A stretch of 64,000 nt of DNA from Massilibacillus massiliensis (GTDB lineage: Bacteria; Bacillota; Negativicutes; FLKF01). The stretch covers positions 1,076,735-1,140,734 of the forward strand of contig NZ_LT575483.1 of the NCBI RefSeq assembly GCF_900086705.1, in the 5' to 3' direction. The translations under genes and the position numbers were made by a program. Shown here in pieces: positions 50,944 through 58,869 of the stretch. A model generated the notes under the pieces. It made no database searches. It had not been told where the DNA came from and worked only from the letters and a program-made list of their open reading frames with translations. Every line of letters begins with the position of its first letter. The first letter of the stretch is position 1.

Positions 50944-51477
50944 ATGGATGAAAGACATGTTCCTTATAAAGGATTATATCCAAATCAACCGGATTCTTCT
51001 TGCATGTGTCCAACAGATCCAGACTTGCTGTTACTTAGAAAAAATGCAATCGGCGAACGCATGGCCATTTACTTTTACTTATGCGCTGCAGAACAGACTT
51101 CCGGTGAACTTTGTAAGTTATTTACCGAAATTGCACAAGACGAAATGGTTCATTTTCGTCGTACAATGACAGTGTTGGCATGTTTAGATCCTGTTCAAAA
51201 CTGTGCTTTTAATGATGTTGAGATAAACTTACCATCTATTGATAGTTTCCGTAAGAGCAACAAAAACTGCTGTAACTTCGAAGTTCTTGAGCTCTTAACA
51301 CAGGCAATCAACAATGAACTAGCCGCGATCAATCAGTATCAGGAAAGTTACACATGTGCGAAAAATAAAGATGTAAAAGTCCTATTCTGTGATAATGCCA
51401 ACGATGAAAAAGTCCATCTTGCTGAACTGTGGAAAGCTATTATGTTATGTACAAACGAAAATACGGTGAAAGCATAA
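50944..51477 (+). CDS. ferritin-like (rubrerythrin-family) diiron protein
   Basis: This 177-aa cytoplasmic four-helix-bundle protein has two di-metal half sites: GERMAIYFYLCAAEQ with EIAQDEMVHFRR, and NNELAAINQYQESY with NANDEKVHLAELW, each giving Glu plus ExxH ligands. It has no C-terminal rubredoxin domain. The N-terminus is Cys-containing (SCMCPTDP). Such proteins store iron or reduce peroxide. Its RBS is buried in the lysA terminator stem, so read-through transcripts would hide it. It ends at its own terminator. Confidence 0.85.
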   Translation: MDERHVPYKGLYPNQPDSSCMCPTDPDLLLLRKNAIGERMAIYFYLCAAEQTSGELCKLFTEIAQDEMVHFRRTMTVLACLDPVQNCAFNDVEINLPSIDSFRKSNKNCCNFEVLELLTQAINNELAAINQYQESYTCAKNKDVKVLFCDNANDEKVHLAELWKAIMLCTNENTVKA

Positions 51478-51507
51478 AAGATGGGCGTAAACCTACGCCC
51501 ATCTTTT
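51477..51507 (+). terminator. terminator of the ferritin-like gene
   Basis: The 14-bp stem AAAAGATGGGCGTA/TACGCCCATCTTTT begins at the stop codon. 51508-51709 shows nothing further. Confidence 0.88.
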
Positions 51508-51709
51508 CATCATTTCATTCATCATACGAGCTTGCATGATTACAACAATCATTGCCTATATAAAACAGCAAAACAACAAACAATACAAGGCTATTTTCTC
51601 TCTCCCATAACACCAATCGCACCCTCTTCCATTCGGCTTATATTAATGTAGTATATGCGATCTGACATCATTGGTGAGCGTAACAAAAATACAGCCTGTT
51701 GTCTCTTTC

Positions 51710-52504
51710 CTACACATCAATGACTTTATCTAAAACATGAACTTTCACATCTTGAATCCCAAAATCTTTTGCTTTATCCCGATTGCTCATCACGATATCA
51801 ATACGATTGCCTTTAATCGCACCGCCTGTATCCTCAGCAACGGCATACATCCCTCGGCCATCTTCAAATTCAATATAGACTTTACTGCCAAGTGGTATGA
51901 CATCCGGATCAACGGCTATAACCCCCGGACGAACTTTCGTCCCAATATGGGTTTTATCATTCCATTTGCCATTATCCTCATATCCGGATGCATAAGCCGT
52001 AGCCACACTATGCATGATTTTATTCGCATTGTTTTTATGCGGTCTGTGTCTCTCGCTGATCGCGCTTGCCAATTCGTCATCTTTTTCGACCAGCTTTTTA
52101 TCTAATTCCTTATTAATACGGTCCTTTAACTTATCATTCACATTACCTTCAAGTTTATCATTCACACCGTCTTTGATTTTGTCCTTGATGGTTTCCCTAA
52201 CCGTTTCATCCACACTATCTTTGAAATTTATGCCGGTTTTAGACTTTAACGTTTCATTCACACTGTCTTTAATCTTCTCGGTGATATTATCCTTCAAGGT
52301 CTCACTCATGTCGCCTTTTGAATTGAACACCGCATCTGTCACAGCATCTGGCAGAGATTTCATCAGACTGTCTGGACTTGGACTAGCATCTGCTACAGGT
52401 GTCTGCGCCGCAAGTACTGCAGAAGATGCAAGAATCGCCCCCGTCAAAGAGGCCATAACACGACCATATTTTCTTTTTGGTTTTTTATATCCTCGACGTT
52501 CCAT
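51710..52504 (-). CDS. secreted 3D-domain protein with coiled-coil repeats
   Basis: This 264-aa exported protein has an N-terminal basic stretch then a signal/TM (~17-40, ending ADASP). A long charged helical region (~55-150) has imperfect repeats of the DSVNETLK/DKLKDRIN type, likely a coiled coil. The C-terminal 3D domain (~170-262) shows ATAYASG, VIAVDPDVIPLGSKVYIE, AEDTGGAIKGNRIDIVM with the three Asp. 3D domains resemble the catalytic barrel of MltA lytic transglycosylases, so a peptidoglycan role is likely (family knowledge). Repeat copy D lies just upstream. Confidence 0.88.
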   Translation of the reverse strand: MERRGYKKPKRKYGRVMASLTGAILASSAVLAAQTPVADASPSPDSLMKSLPDAVTDAVFNSKGDMSETLKDNITEKIKDSVNETLKSKTGINFKDSVDETVRETIKDKIKDGVNDKLEGNVNDKLKDRINKELDKKLVEKDDELASAISERHRPHKNNANKIMHSVATAYASGYEDNGKWNDKTHIGTKVRPGVIAVDPDVIPLGSKVYIEFEDGRGMYAVAEDTGGAIKGNRIDIVMSNRDKAKDFGIQDVKVHVLDKVIDV

Positions 52505-52527
52505 ATCATCACACTCTTTTCACAAAA

Positions 52528-52631
52528 ATAAGGACGGACAAGCTATGAATTGTCAGCCCATCTTCATACTCGTACATAAGTGATACGAATTTCCCATCGC
52601 CGCCTAGCGAATATTTTTAGTTTGTCCTTAT
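52528..52631. repeat. dispersed intergenic repeat, copy D (divergent)
   Basis: Inverted ends are ATAAGGAC.. and TAGTTTGTCCTTAT. The centre (52559-52590) matches the core of copies A and B (ATCTTC-TACT-N-GT and ATAAGTG-TACG) with several changes. It fills the gap between the 3D-domain gene and the nicotinamidase gene. Confidence 0.5.
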
Positions 52632-52653
52632 CCTATGAAACTATGCAATAACC

Positions 52654-53169
52654 TTATCGAATTTCGATACCGAGTACTGTTTCCATCTGTTTGAGGGCAA
52701 ATTGATGCGCCTCAACATCAAAACTAGCAACACCGCCACGATACACGATCACCTTTTTATCACGATTACAAAGTTCTTCGACTGTAAATAACACGCAAAT
52801 ATTTGTGCAAACACCGACTACAGTCACTTCATCAATTTCTTCAAGCTGCTCCTCTAAATCGGTGTTATAAAAACCACTGAACCGTTGTTTTCCTGTGATA
52901 TTCTCCTCATATCCGTCAAAACGTAATTCTTCAATGATCTCTGCCCCATTTGTTCCGGCAATACAATGTTTTGGAAAACGATGAAATTCCACATCATCTT
53001 CTTTATGCCGATCACAAATGAAAATAATCATTTCACCCGCTGCACGAAATTCTGCAATTTTTTCTTTGATCAACGGTACAATTGCCTGTCCTTGCTCTCC
53101 ACAAAACAAAGCACCATCACAGTCAATAAAATCTTTTAACATATCAACGACTAATAAAGCCTTGCGCAT
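52654..53169 (-). CDS. isochorismatase-family hydrolase, probable nicotinamidase
   Basis: This 171-aa cytoplasmic enzyme has the catalytic triad of the family visible: Asp in LLVVDMLKDF (~residue 10), Lys in ENITGKQRFS (~103) and nucleophile Cys in VGVCTNICVL (~131). A possible metal site is CDRHKEDDVEFHRFPKH (D/H/H pattern of PncA-type enzymes). The preferred start at 53169 follows GGGGAG by seven nt. An ECF S component ends 15 nt upstream, suggesting uptake and deamidation of nicotinamide or niacin for NAD salvage (inference). It could be another amidase of the family. Confidence 0.82.
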   Translation of the reverse strand: MRKALLVVDMLKDFIDCDGALFCGEQGQAIVPLIKEKIAEFRAAGEMIIFICDRHKEDDVEFHRFPKHCIAGTNGAEIIEELRFDGYEENITGKQRFSGFYNTDLEEQLEEIDEVTVVGVCTNICVLFTVEELCNRDKKVIVYRGGVASFDVEAHQFALKQMETVLGIEIR

Positions 53170-53184
53170 AAAACCTCTCCCCAA

Positions 53185-53709
53185 TCATCGTTTAGTTAAA
53201 ATTTTCCGCAATTTTGGAGCAAGCAGCATGGCAATCACCGCACCAACCCCTGAGGTCATCAAAGATCCCGGCATATTGCCAAGTGCTACACTGATGCTGC
53301 CGCTCACTGCCCACCAAGCAATCACATAACCCCCCAGCGTACAAGATGCAGCGAGTGCCATTCCTAATACTGCACGAAACACCCACTTTTCCTCTATCAT
53401 TTTTTCCGGCCATAAACCATGCGCAACAGAACCTACAGTAAATCCTGCTGCTCCTTTAATCACAAACGACCACAACGTATATGGAGAAAATCCTAATAAC
53501 AAGTCAAAAAAAGCTGATCCAATCGCCGCAGCAAGACCTGCGTAAATCCCGCCAAACAAGATACCGATCAAAAAAACTGCCGCTGTTCCTAAGTGGATCA
53601 TTGCGCCTACTCCAAATGGTATTTTAATCGATGTTGCAATTACACATATGGCAGCCAGCATCCCAATCATCGCCATATCACGTAACTCTAATCTTTTCTT
53701 CTTCTGCAT
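53185..53709 (-). CDS. ECF transporter S component
   Basis: This 174-aa membrane protein has six hydrophobic segments and the S-component layout (RDMAMIGMLAAICVIATSIKIP at the N-terminus, HLGTAAVFLIGILFGGIYAGLAAAIGSAFFDLL after it). It binds a vitamin-type substrate and works with a shared EcfAAT module encoded elsewhere. GGAGG lies eight nt before the ATG at 53709; a longer reading from 53730 contains the RBS. Coupling with a nicotinamidase-like gene suggests niacin or a related compound, but this is inference. Confidence 0.85.
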   Translation of the reverse strand: MQKKKRLELRDMAMIGMLAAICVIATSIKIPFGVGAMIHLGTAAVFLIGILFGGIYAGLAAAIGSAFFDLLLGFSPYTLWSFVIKGAAGFTVGSVAHGLWPEKMIEEKWVFRAVLGMALAASCTLGGYVIAWWAVSGSISVALGNMPGSLMTSGVGAVIAMLLAPKLRKILTKR

Positions 53710-53844
53710 TTCAAACGCCTCCACTTTCAATTCCCTTACTATATAGGCTTATAATATTCGTCATTTATTTTTTATTTCCTACTGTTTACTTTATACTCTT
53801 AAAAATCTTTAAATTTTTTTGCAGAAGAGACTGCATAGTCTCCA

Positions 53845-53872
53845 TTTACATTGTTGTTTTTTATGATAGAAT
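53845..53872 (+). promoter_or_regulatory. promoter of the beta-barrel protein gene
   Basis: -35 TTTACA (53845-53850), 16-bp spacer, -10 TAGAAT (53867-53872), ~38 bp before the ATG. Confidence 0.65.
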
Positions 53873-53909
53873 GTAGAAATATCGCTATAAATCATTTTTA
53901 GGAGGATTC

Positions 53910-54584
53910 ATGCAAAACAGTATTAAAATTTTAGTATGCAGTACATTATTGATGAGTTCAATGCCTGCGGCTTGGGCTGGAGCGGACTTGGGCAAAGGAG
54001 AAACTTTGTTAGAAATCGGCTCTTCACTCAATTCCAAAGTAAAGGGCGAAGGTGCTCTACCTTTAGAAGCCGGCGGAGAATCCGGGTTCAAATCCGCAAT
54101 TACCTATGCAATTGACGATAACCTTTCGATACAATATCGCAAAAATATGTTTACATCTGAAGAAAAAACGGTTTCTTTAGGAGGATATAATTTAACAACG
54201 CAAGCAAATGCAGATTTATCTGATTATAATTTGCTCTATAAGCTCAATAAAAATGCGAAATTGATCGTCGGGTATGAACATAATAAAATCACATATGATG
54301 ATTACGTAACTAAAGCAACACGATCCGGTATGCATATCGGACTTAATACTACTTACCCATTAAGTCAAAAAACGGCTTTGTTTACAAATCATATTTACGG
54401 CAACAAAATGAGATCGAATGAAATCGGTTTCAACATCGACCTAGATAAAAAAAGCGCACTCGCTATTTCTTATATCGATCGTCGTGTAAATGATATGGAT
54501 GTAAAAATCCCTGCCGTAAATTATACAAATAAAATCGACTATAAAATGACAGGTATTGCCGTAATGTACGGTATAAAATTGTAA
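53910..54584 (+). CDS. outer-membrane beta-barrel protein
   Basis: This 224-aa exported protein has a signal peptide (~1-23, ending AAWA). The remainder is built of alternating-residue amphipathic strands with turns every ~12-15 residues (for example LSIQYRKNMF, LLYKLNKNAKLIVGYEHNK, NEIGFNIDLDKKSALAISYIDRR), ending in a strand GIAVMYGIKL, though not with the classical terminal Phe. The size suggests about ten strands. No named family is recognised. It supports a diderm envelope. AGGAGG lies five nt before the ATG, and it is monocistronic. Confidence 0.78.
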   Translation: MQNSIKILVCSTLLMSSMPAAWAGADLGKGETLLEIGSSLNSKVKGEGALPLEAGGESGFKSAITYAIDDNLSIQYRKNMFTSEEKTVSLGGYNLTTQANADLSDYNLLYKLNKNAKLIVGYEHNKITYDDYVTKATRSGMHIGLNTTYPLSQKTALFTNHIYGNKMRSNEIGFNIDLDKKSALAISYIDRRVNDMDVKIPAVNYTNKIDYKMTGIAVMYGIKL

Positions 54585-54593
54585 TAACAACTC

Positions 54594-54634
54594 AAAAATA
54601 GGACAAGCGAAAAACCTTCGCTTGTCCTATTTTT
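54594..54634. terminator. bidirectional terminator between the barrel gene and pfkA
   Basis: The 18-bp stem AAAAATAGGACAAGCGAA with its complement has A/T tracts on both sides. It serves the two convergent genes. Confidence 0.9.
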
Positions 54635-54636
54635 CT

Positions 54637-55596
54637 TTATGCCAAAACTTTCGCTAAGCGAATCAATTCCGGATCAAGAGTTTTGCTATTATTCACTGCA
54701 TCGTTTAGATCGATACTCACAGGTTTCCCCGCATCAAAACCAAAGACAACATTTGATAAACCAGACAGTAGTGCAAGGGCTGCCTTTTCACCAAGAATAC
54801 TTGCTTTAATGCGATCTTCAACACTTGGTGCACCACCGCGTTGGATATGCCCAAGTACGGAAACTCTCGTATCGATTCCTGTTTTTTCCGCCACGAGTTT
54901 ACTGATCTCAACCCCACTGCCTGCGCCTTCAGCAACTACTACAATGCTGTAACGTTTGCCTCTTTCGTAAGATTCCTTAAGTTCATGGCACATTTCATCA
55001 ATATCAAATTTTGCTTCTGGTACAAGTATATGTTCAGCACCACCGGAAATCCCCGCTTGCATTGCGAGCCAACCGGACTTGCGCCCCATAACTTCTATAA
55101 TGATAATACGACGATGTGCCGAAGCAGTATCACGTAATTTATTGATTGCATCTACAATTGTATTCGCTGCAGTATCACTACCAATCGTATAATCCGTTCC
55201 CCACACATCATTATCAATCGTTCCGGGAAGACCAACAACAGGCATTCCCATTTCACTTAATAATTTGCCTCCGGTTAAACTGCCATCACCACCGATGATT
55301 ACCAAACCTTGAATACCACGTTTTTTTAATTGTGCCAATGCTTTTTGGCGACCTTCCGGAGTTTTAAATTCTTCACAACGTGCTGTACCAAGAAAAGTAC
55401 CGCCGCGCTGAATAATATCACCGACATCACGTGATTCTAATTTTTTCATATCGTCTTCTAAGATCCCTTGGTAACCATTATAAATCCCATACACTGTTGC
55501 ACCTTCATATAACGCTGTTCGAACAACAGCACGAGCTGCTGCATTCATTCCCGGACTATCTCCGCCACTCGTCATTACTGCAATACAATTTAACAT
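54637..55596 (-). CDS. pfkA: ATP-dependent 6-phosphofructokinase
   Basis: This 319-aa cytoplasmic enzyme makes fructose 1,6-bisphosphate in glycolysis. It has the ATP site TSGGDSPGMNAA, GGDGSLTGG, the catalytic PGTIDNDVWGTDYTIG with its Asp, the fructose-6-P site EVMGRKSGWLA and LGHIQRGGAPS. The Gly-Asp pattern after GGDGS is that of ATP-using (not pyrophosphate) PFK. The ATG at 55596 follows AAGGGGAAG; a longer reading to 55617 has no RBS. It lies beside the mannose-type PTS but on its own transcript. Length and motifs are normal for PfkA. Confidence 0.95.
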   Translation of the reverse strand: MLNCIAVMTSGGDSPGMNAAARAVVRTALYEGATVYGIYNGYQGILEDDMKKLESRDVGDIIQRGGTFLGTARCEEFKTPEGRQKALAQLKKRGIQGLVIIGGDGSLTGGKLLSEMGMPVVGLPGTIDNDVWGTDYTIGSDTAANTIVDAINKLRDTASAHRRIIIIEVMGRKSGWLAMQAGISGGAEHILVPEAKFDIDEMCHELKESYERGKRYSIVVVAEGAGSGVEISKLVAEKTGIDTRVSVLGHIQRGGAPSVEDRIKASILGEKAALALLSGLSNVVFGFDAGKPVSIDLNDAVNNSKTLDPELIRLAKVLA

Positions 55597-55780
55597 GTAG
55601 TCACTTCCCCTTACCAAGTAAATATATTTGTGAAAATAAAAACATAGACTATTAGCTTTATTTTATCTACTAGGTGAATTATTGTAAAGTACCATCTACG
55701 ATAAGTATAGCTTATCTTAAAGCTGTTCATTATATTACAAAATTAAAAATGGCCAGTCTTTAAATGATCTAAAAATAGAT

Positions 55781-55819
55781 AACAGGCTATTAATATACGT
55801 TCATTATTAATAGCCTGTT
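55781..55819 (-). terminator. terminator of the PTS operon
   Basis: A perfect 15-bp stem AACAGGCTATTAATA with its complement has a 9-nt loop, ~57 nt after the IID stop, with TTTTTA downstream on the minus strand. Confidence 0.85.
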
Positions 55820-55875
55820 TCCTTTACAGTCTTACCATATGATTTTATAAAGCTTCTACTTCATGCTTATAGATA

Positions 55876-56703
55876 TTATTTTAACACACCTGCTGCAAAT
55901 CCTGCAATACCGACAGCAAACAATCCAAAAATAATCCAAAGTGCATTGACTTTCTTTTTTAATAAATCCATACAAATAAACGTCAAAATCAATGGAACCA
56001 AACCTGGCATTAATTGATTTAAAATATCTTGTACTGTAGTAACAGCAACCGAACCATCCTGCATCGTAATTGTCGAAACTACCAAGGGGATATTAACCGA
56101 AGTCCACTTACAAACCAGCGCACCCATGACAAACAATCCTAGAATTGAGGCACCTTCTGTGATTTTTTGCAGTCTATTTCCTGCAACGTCTTTCACAATA
56201 TCTGTACCTTTCACATACCCATACTGTATGCCATACCAACGCACAGCTAAGCGAACTACATTAAATAATAGGAAAAAAAGGATCGGACCAAATATACTGC
56301 CCGTTAATGCGATGGATGCGCCCAATGCCGCTGTCATTGGTCTAAGAGTTCCCCAGAAAATCGGATCTCCCACGCCGGCCAAAGGCCCCATCATACCAAC
56401 CTTAACTCCATTAATGACACTATCAGGAATATCGGCACCATTTGCTCTTTGTTCTTCCATTGCTGCAGTAATGCCAATGATTGGCGCTGTAACGAAAGGA
56501 TGCGTGTTATAAAATTCTAAATGCCGTTTCATTGCATCTTTACGCTCTTGTCCTTCGTACAGTCTTTTAATGATAGGAACCATGCCAAAACAATACCCTA
56601 ATGCCTGCATCCTTTCAAAGTTCCAGGAACCTTGTAGAAAATTTGACCGGATAAATGCATTCAACATATCACCTTTGGTTAATTTTTTTGTTTGATTTGC
56701 CAT
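55876..56703 (-). CDS. PTS mannose-family IID component
   Basis: This 275-aa membrane component helps IIC move and phosphorylate the sugar. It shows ManZ/LevG features: FIRSNFLQGSWNFERMQALGYCF, LEFYNTHPF, GVKVGMMGPLAGVGDPIFWGT and a hydrophobic C-terminal end. It is last of the four-gene PTS operon (IIA-IIB-IIC-IID), 29 nt after IIC, followed by a terminator. Sugar specificity cannot be read; mannose, fructose, sorbose or glucosamine systems look alike. Confidence 0.94.
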   Translation of the reverse strand: MANQTKKLTKGDMLNAFIRSNFLQGSWNFERMQALGYCFGMVPIIKRLYEGQERKDAMKRHLEFYNTHPFVTAPIIGITAAMEEQRANGADIPDSVINGVKVGMMGPLAGVGDPIFWGTLRPMTAALGASIALTGSIFGPILFFLLFNVVRLAVRWYGIQYGYVKGTDIVKDVAGNRLQKITEGASILGLFVMGALVCKWTSVNIPLVVSTITMQDGSVAVTTVQDILNQLMPGLVPLILTFICMDLLKKKVNALWIIFGLFAVGIAGFAAGVLK

Positions 56704-56732
56704 TTTTATCTTCCTCCTCCAAAATTAATTTA

Positions 56733-57548
56733 TTAGTCGTCTAAATCGTCGTCTAAATCATCATCTTTTGTGCTTGCAATTGCAGCAGTTGCCGCAGCAA
56801 TACTTGGAGCTTGATACTTAGGGTTCAATTGGATATAAATAATCGCCATGACAAGTCCAATCACACCAAAAGCAACCAAGTTGAAATTTGTAAATGCCGC
56901 AAAAACAAAACCTAAGAAGAAGAAAGGCATTAAATATTTTGCCCCCATCATATTGATCACCATTCCATACCCAACAACTACGATAAATCCGCCAGCGACC
57001 TGCAAACCACCAGTAATTACAGGCGGAATTGCCGCAAGCATGGACTGTACTGCACCAGTACCGACAAACATTGCAACTAAAACAGCAGGAATAGATATGC
57101 GTAATGCTTGAATTCCCAAAGCTAGTAAATGGCATACATCGATTCCTGTTAGATTGCCTTCTCGTGCATACTCATCTGCTTTATGCTGGAAAAAAATCGT
57201 TGCTGTTCTTACGAGAATTGTAAGTACCTGCCCTGCTGCTGCAAGTGGCATTGCAATTGCTATCCCAGCACCAATACTTTGTTTACCAGCGATGACCAGA
57301 ATTGTCGAAATAACAGAAGCCAGCGCCGCATCTGGTGCAAGTGCCGCTCCGATATTCATCCAGCCAAGTGCAATCATTTCCAATGTACCGCCAATGATAA
57401 TACCGGTGGTTATATCACCTAAAATAAGACCTGTTAACGTACATGCAATCAGTGGACGATGCGTTTGAAATTCATCTAATATACTTCCCATCCCACAAAT
57501 ACAAGACATTAAAAAAACTGCAATAATCTGAAAAGTACTAAGTTCCAT
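56733..57548 (-). CDS. PTS mannose-family IIC component
   Basis: This 271-aa sugar channel of the PTS has multiple TM helices. It shows ManY/LevF-type features: LIACTLTGLILGDITTGIIIGGTLEMIALGWMNIGAALAPDAALAS (split over residues ~33-80). The C-terminus is an unusual acidic repeat (DDDLDDDLDD) encoded by a short tandem DNA repeat at ~56733-56765. It is third in the operon, 91 nt after IIB. The acidic tail is not needed for transport in relatives as far as I know, and its role is unknown. Confidence 0.94.
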   Translation of the reverse strand: MELSTFQIIAVFLMSCICGMGSILDEFQTHRPLIACTLTGLILGDITTGIIIGGTLEMIALGWMNIGAALAPDAALASVISTILVIAGKQSIGAGIAIAMPLAAAGQVLTILVRTATIFFQHKADEYAREGNLTGIDVCHLLALGIQALRISIPAVLVAMFVGTGAVQSMLAAIPPVITGGLQVAGGFIVVVGYGMVINMMGAKYLMPFFFLGFVFAAFTNFNLVAFGVIGLVMAIIYIQLNPKYQAPSIAAATAAIASTKDDDLDDDLDD

Positions 57549-57639
57549 AAGTTACCCCTCCAATATAGAATTTATAAATACATTTTAGAGAACCCTTAAT
57601 TCATATGAAACATCAGAATCATTTATCACTTAAGATAAA

Positions 57640-58116
57640 CTATTTTAATACACTCATTAAATCTACTTTTGTATCACTGTCCACTTTTCTCATTTCAAGT
57701 TCAATACCTTTTTCATGGAGTGCTTTAAAAGATGCTACATCTTGATCATCCACAGAAAGAACCTGTGTCAGCTGTCTTTTTCCTTCTTTAAAACTCATGC
57801 CGCCAATATTTACACTTGTAATGTTTACGCCAGCTTCCACCATACGAAGCACACTTGTAGGATTGGTAAACAGCAACAAGCATTTATCATTTTCATATTT
57901 GGGATTGTTATAGGCGCGAACTGCCTTATCCACACTTACTACACTGGATTTTATCCCCGGCGGCGCTACTTGTTTTAACAAAGTAGCTCTTATAGAATCT
58001 GTTGCTACTTCATCATCACAAACAATAATACGTCCACAATTTGTTACCTTTGTCCAGATTGTTGCCACTTGACCATGGATTAACCGGTCATCAATTCTCG
58101 CTAATACGATATGCAT
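57640..58116 (-). CDS. PTS mannose/fructose/sorbose-family IIB component
   Basis: This 158-aa cytoplasmic phosphocarrier has the active His in ARIDDRLIHGQV (~residue 15) that takes phosphate from IIA and passes it to the sugar. The rest matches the IIB fold (IIVCDDEVATD, LLLFTNPTSVLRMVEAG, NIGGMSF). The start codon overlaps the IIA stop by one base, so translation is coupled. It is a separate polypeptide rather than a IIAB fusion, as in the Bacillus levDEFG system. Confidence 0.95.
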   Translation of the reverse strand: MHIVLARIDDRLIHGQVATIWTKVTNCGRIIVCDDEVATDSIRATLLKQVAPPGIKSSVVSVDKAVRAYNNPKYENDKCLLLFTNPTSVLRMVEAGVNITSVNIGGMSFKEGKRQLTQVLSVDDQDVASFKALHEKGIELEMRKVDSDTKVDLMSVLK

Positions 58117-58550
58117 TATAAATCGTCCTCCTCATTTTCCTGTATTGTAGTTAGATGAAATGTTTGTGTCCCCGCTTGGCCTGCCTCCACAGCTTTTTGC
58201 ATAACTTTCTTGATGTCATCAACCGCCAAATTACTAAATTGATAACTAACCATTTCGACTAGCATCGGTAAATTCACACCGGTTACAATCCCGTACTTTT
58301 CTTCATGAACTGCAATACGGCAAGCCGCATTATAAGGACTGCCGCCAAATAAATCATTCAAAAATACAACGCCGTCTTTTGTATCAAGCTCTTTTAATGC
58401 CGCTTCATATTTGACAGCCAAATCATCTGAACCCTCTCCAGGCACTAAAGTAACTGCTTTTACATTTGTAATAGTTCCACAAATCATTTCACAAGTTTTA
58501 ATCAATTCACTTGCAAAATTTCCATGCGTACCGACAATGATTGCTAACAT
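58116..58550 (-). CDS. PTS mannose/fructose-family IIA component
   Basis: This 144-aa cytoplasmic phosphocarrier receives phosphate from HPr on His9 (IIVGTHGNFA). It has GVVFLNDLFGGSPYNAA and a GVNLPMLVEMV strand typical of EIIA-Man. The tail is acidic (ENEEDDL). It is first gene of the PTS operon, ~150 nt downstream of a sigma-54 promoter. IIA of this class also phosphorylates a His in LevR-type activators, giving feedback control (family knowledge). Confidence 0.95.
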   Translation of the reverse strand: MLAIIVGTHGNFASELIKTCEMICGTITNVKAVTLVPGEGSDDLAVKYEAALKELDTKDGVVFLNDLFGGSPYNAACRIAVHEEKYGIVTGVNLPMLVEMVSYQFSNLAVDDIKKVMQKAVEAGQAGTQTFHLTTIQENEEDDL

Positions 58551-58698
58551 GATTTGCCCTCCCCAATCTCACTTCAACCCAAGGACGTGTCTGGAAACTA
58601 TCAAAACGGTCACTGATAACGCTTTTTGCGCATTGATCATTCCACTAATTCTCAGACATACCTTAAGAAAAAAATTTATTTTCACTCGTTTTATAAAA

Positions 58699-58716
58699 TT
58701 GCAAATTGCGTGCCAA
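58699..58716 (-). promoter_or_regulatory. sigma-54 promoter of the PTS operon
   Basis: On the minus strand TTGGCAC-N5-TTGCAA matches the -24/-12 consensus (TTGGCACN5TTGCW) almost perfectly. Both rpoN and the LevR activator are in the window. Confidence 0.9.
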
Positions 58717-58759
58717 CTTTGTGTATTACATCTTTTCTGTATAACCATCTACCGTTTTG

Positions 58760-58836
58760 ATACTCTAACGTAAAATTTAATACTCTATATTTTTAAATAT
58801 AATACACTATAAAATGACAAAATAAAAAATACACTA
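58760..58836 (-). promoter_or_regulatory. candidate upstream activating sequence for LevR
   Basis: TAGWGTAT (minus strand) repeats at 58760, 58780, 58802 and 58829, spaced 20, 22 and 27 bp. They sit 45-120 bp upstream of the sigma-54 promoter. The last copy lies inside the levR terminator stem, so it may be coincidental. Confidence 0.5.
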
Positions 58837-58862
58837 TTGTTTTGTTTGCACAATAGTGTATT
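58828..58862 (-). terminator. terminator of levR
   Basis: The stem AATACACTATTG/CAATAGTGTATT is followed by TTTTTATTTT on the minus strand, 8 nt after the stop. Confidence 0.9.
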
Positions 58863-58869
58863 CTAAAAT

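Noticed and set aside
58802-58862. AATACACTAT pair considered as an extra inverted operator
   Set aside because: The downstream members form the stem of the levR terminator, which explains them sufficiently.
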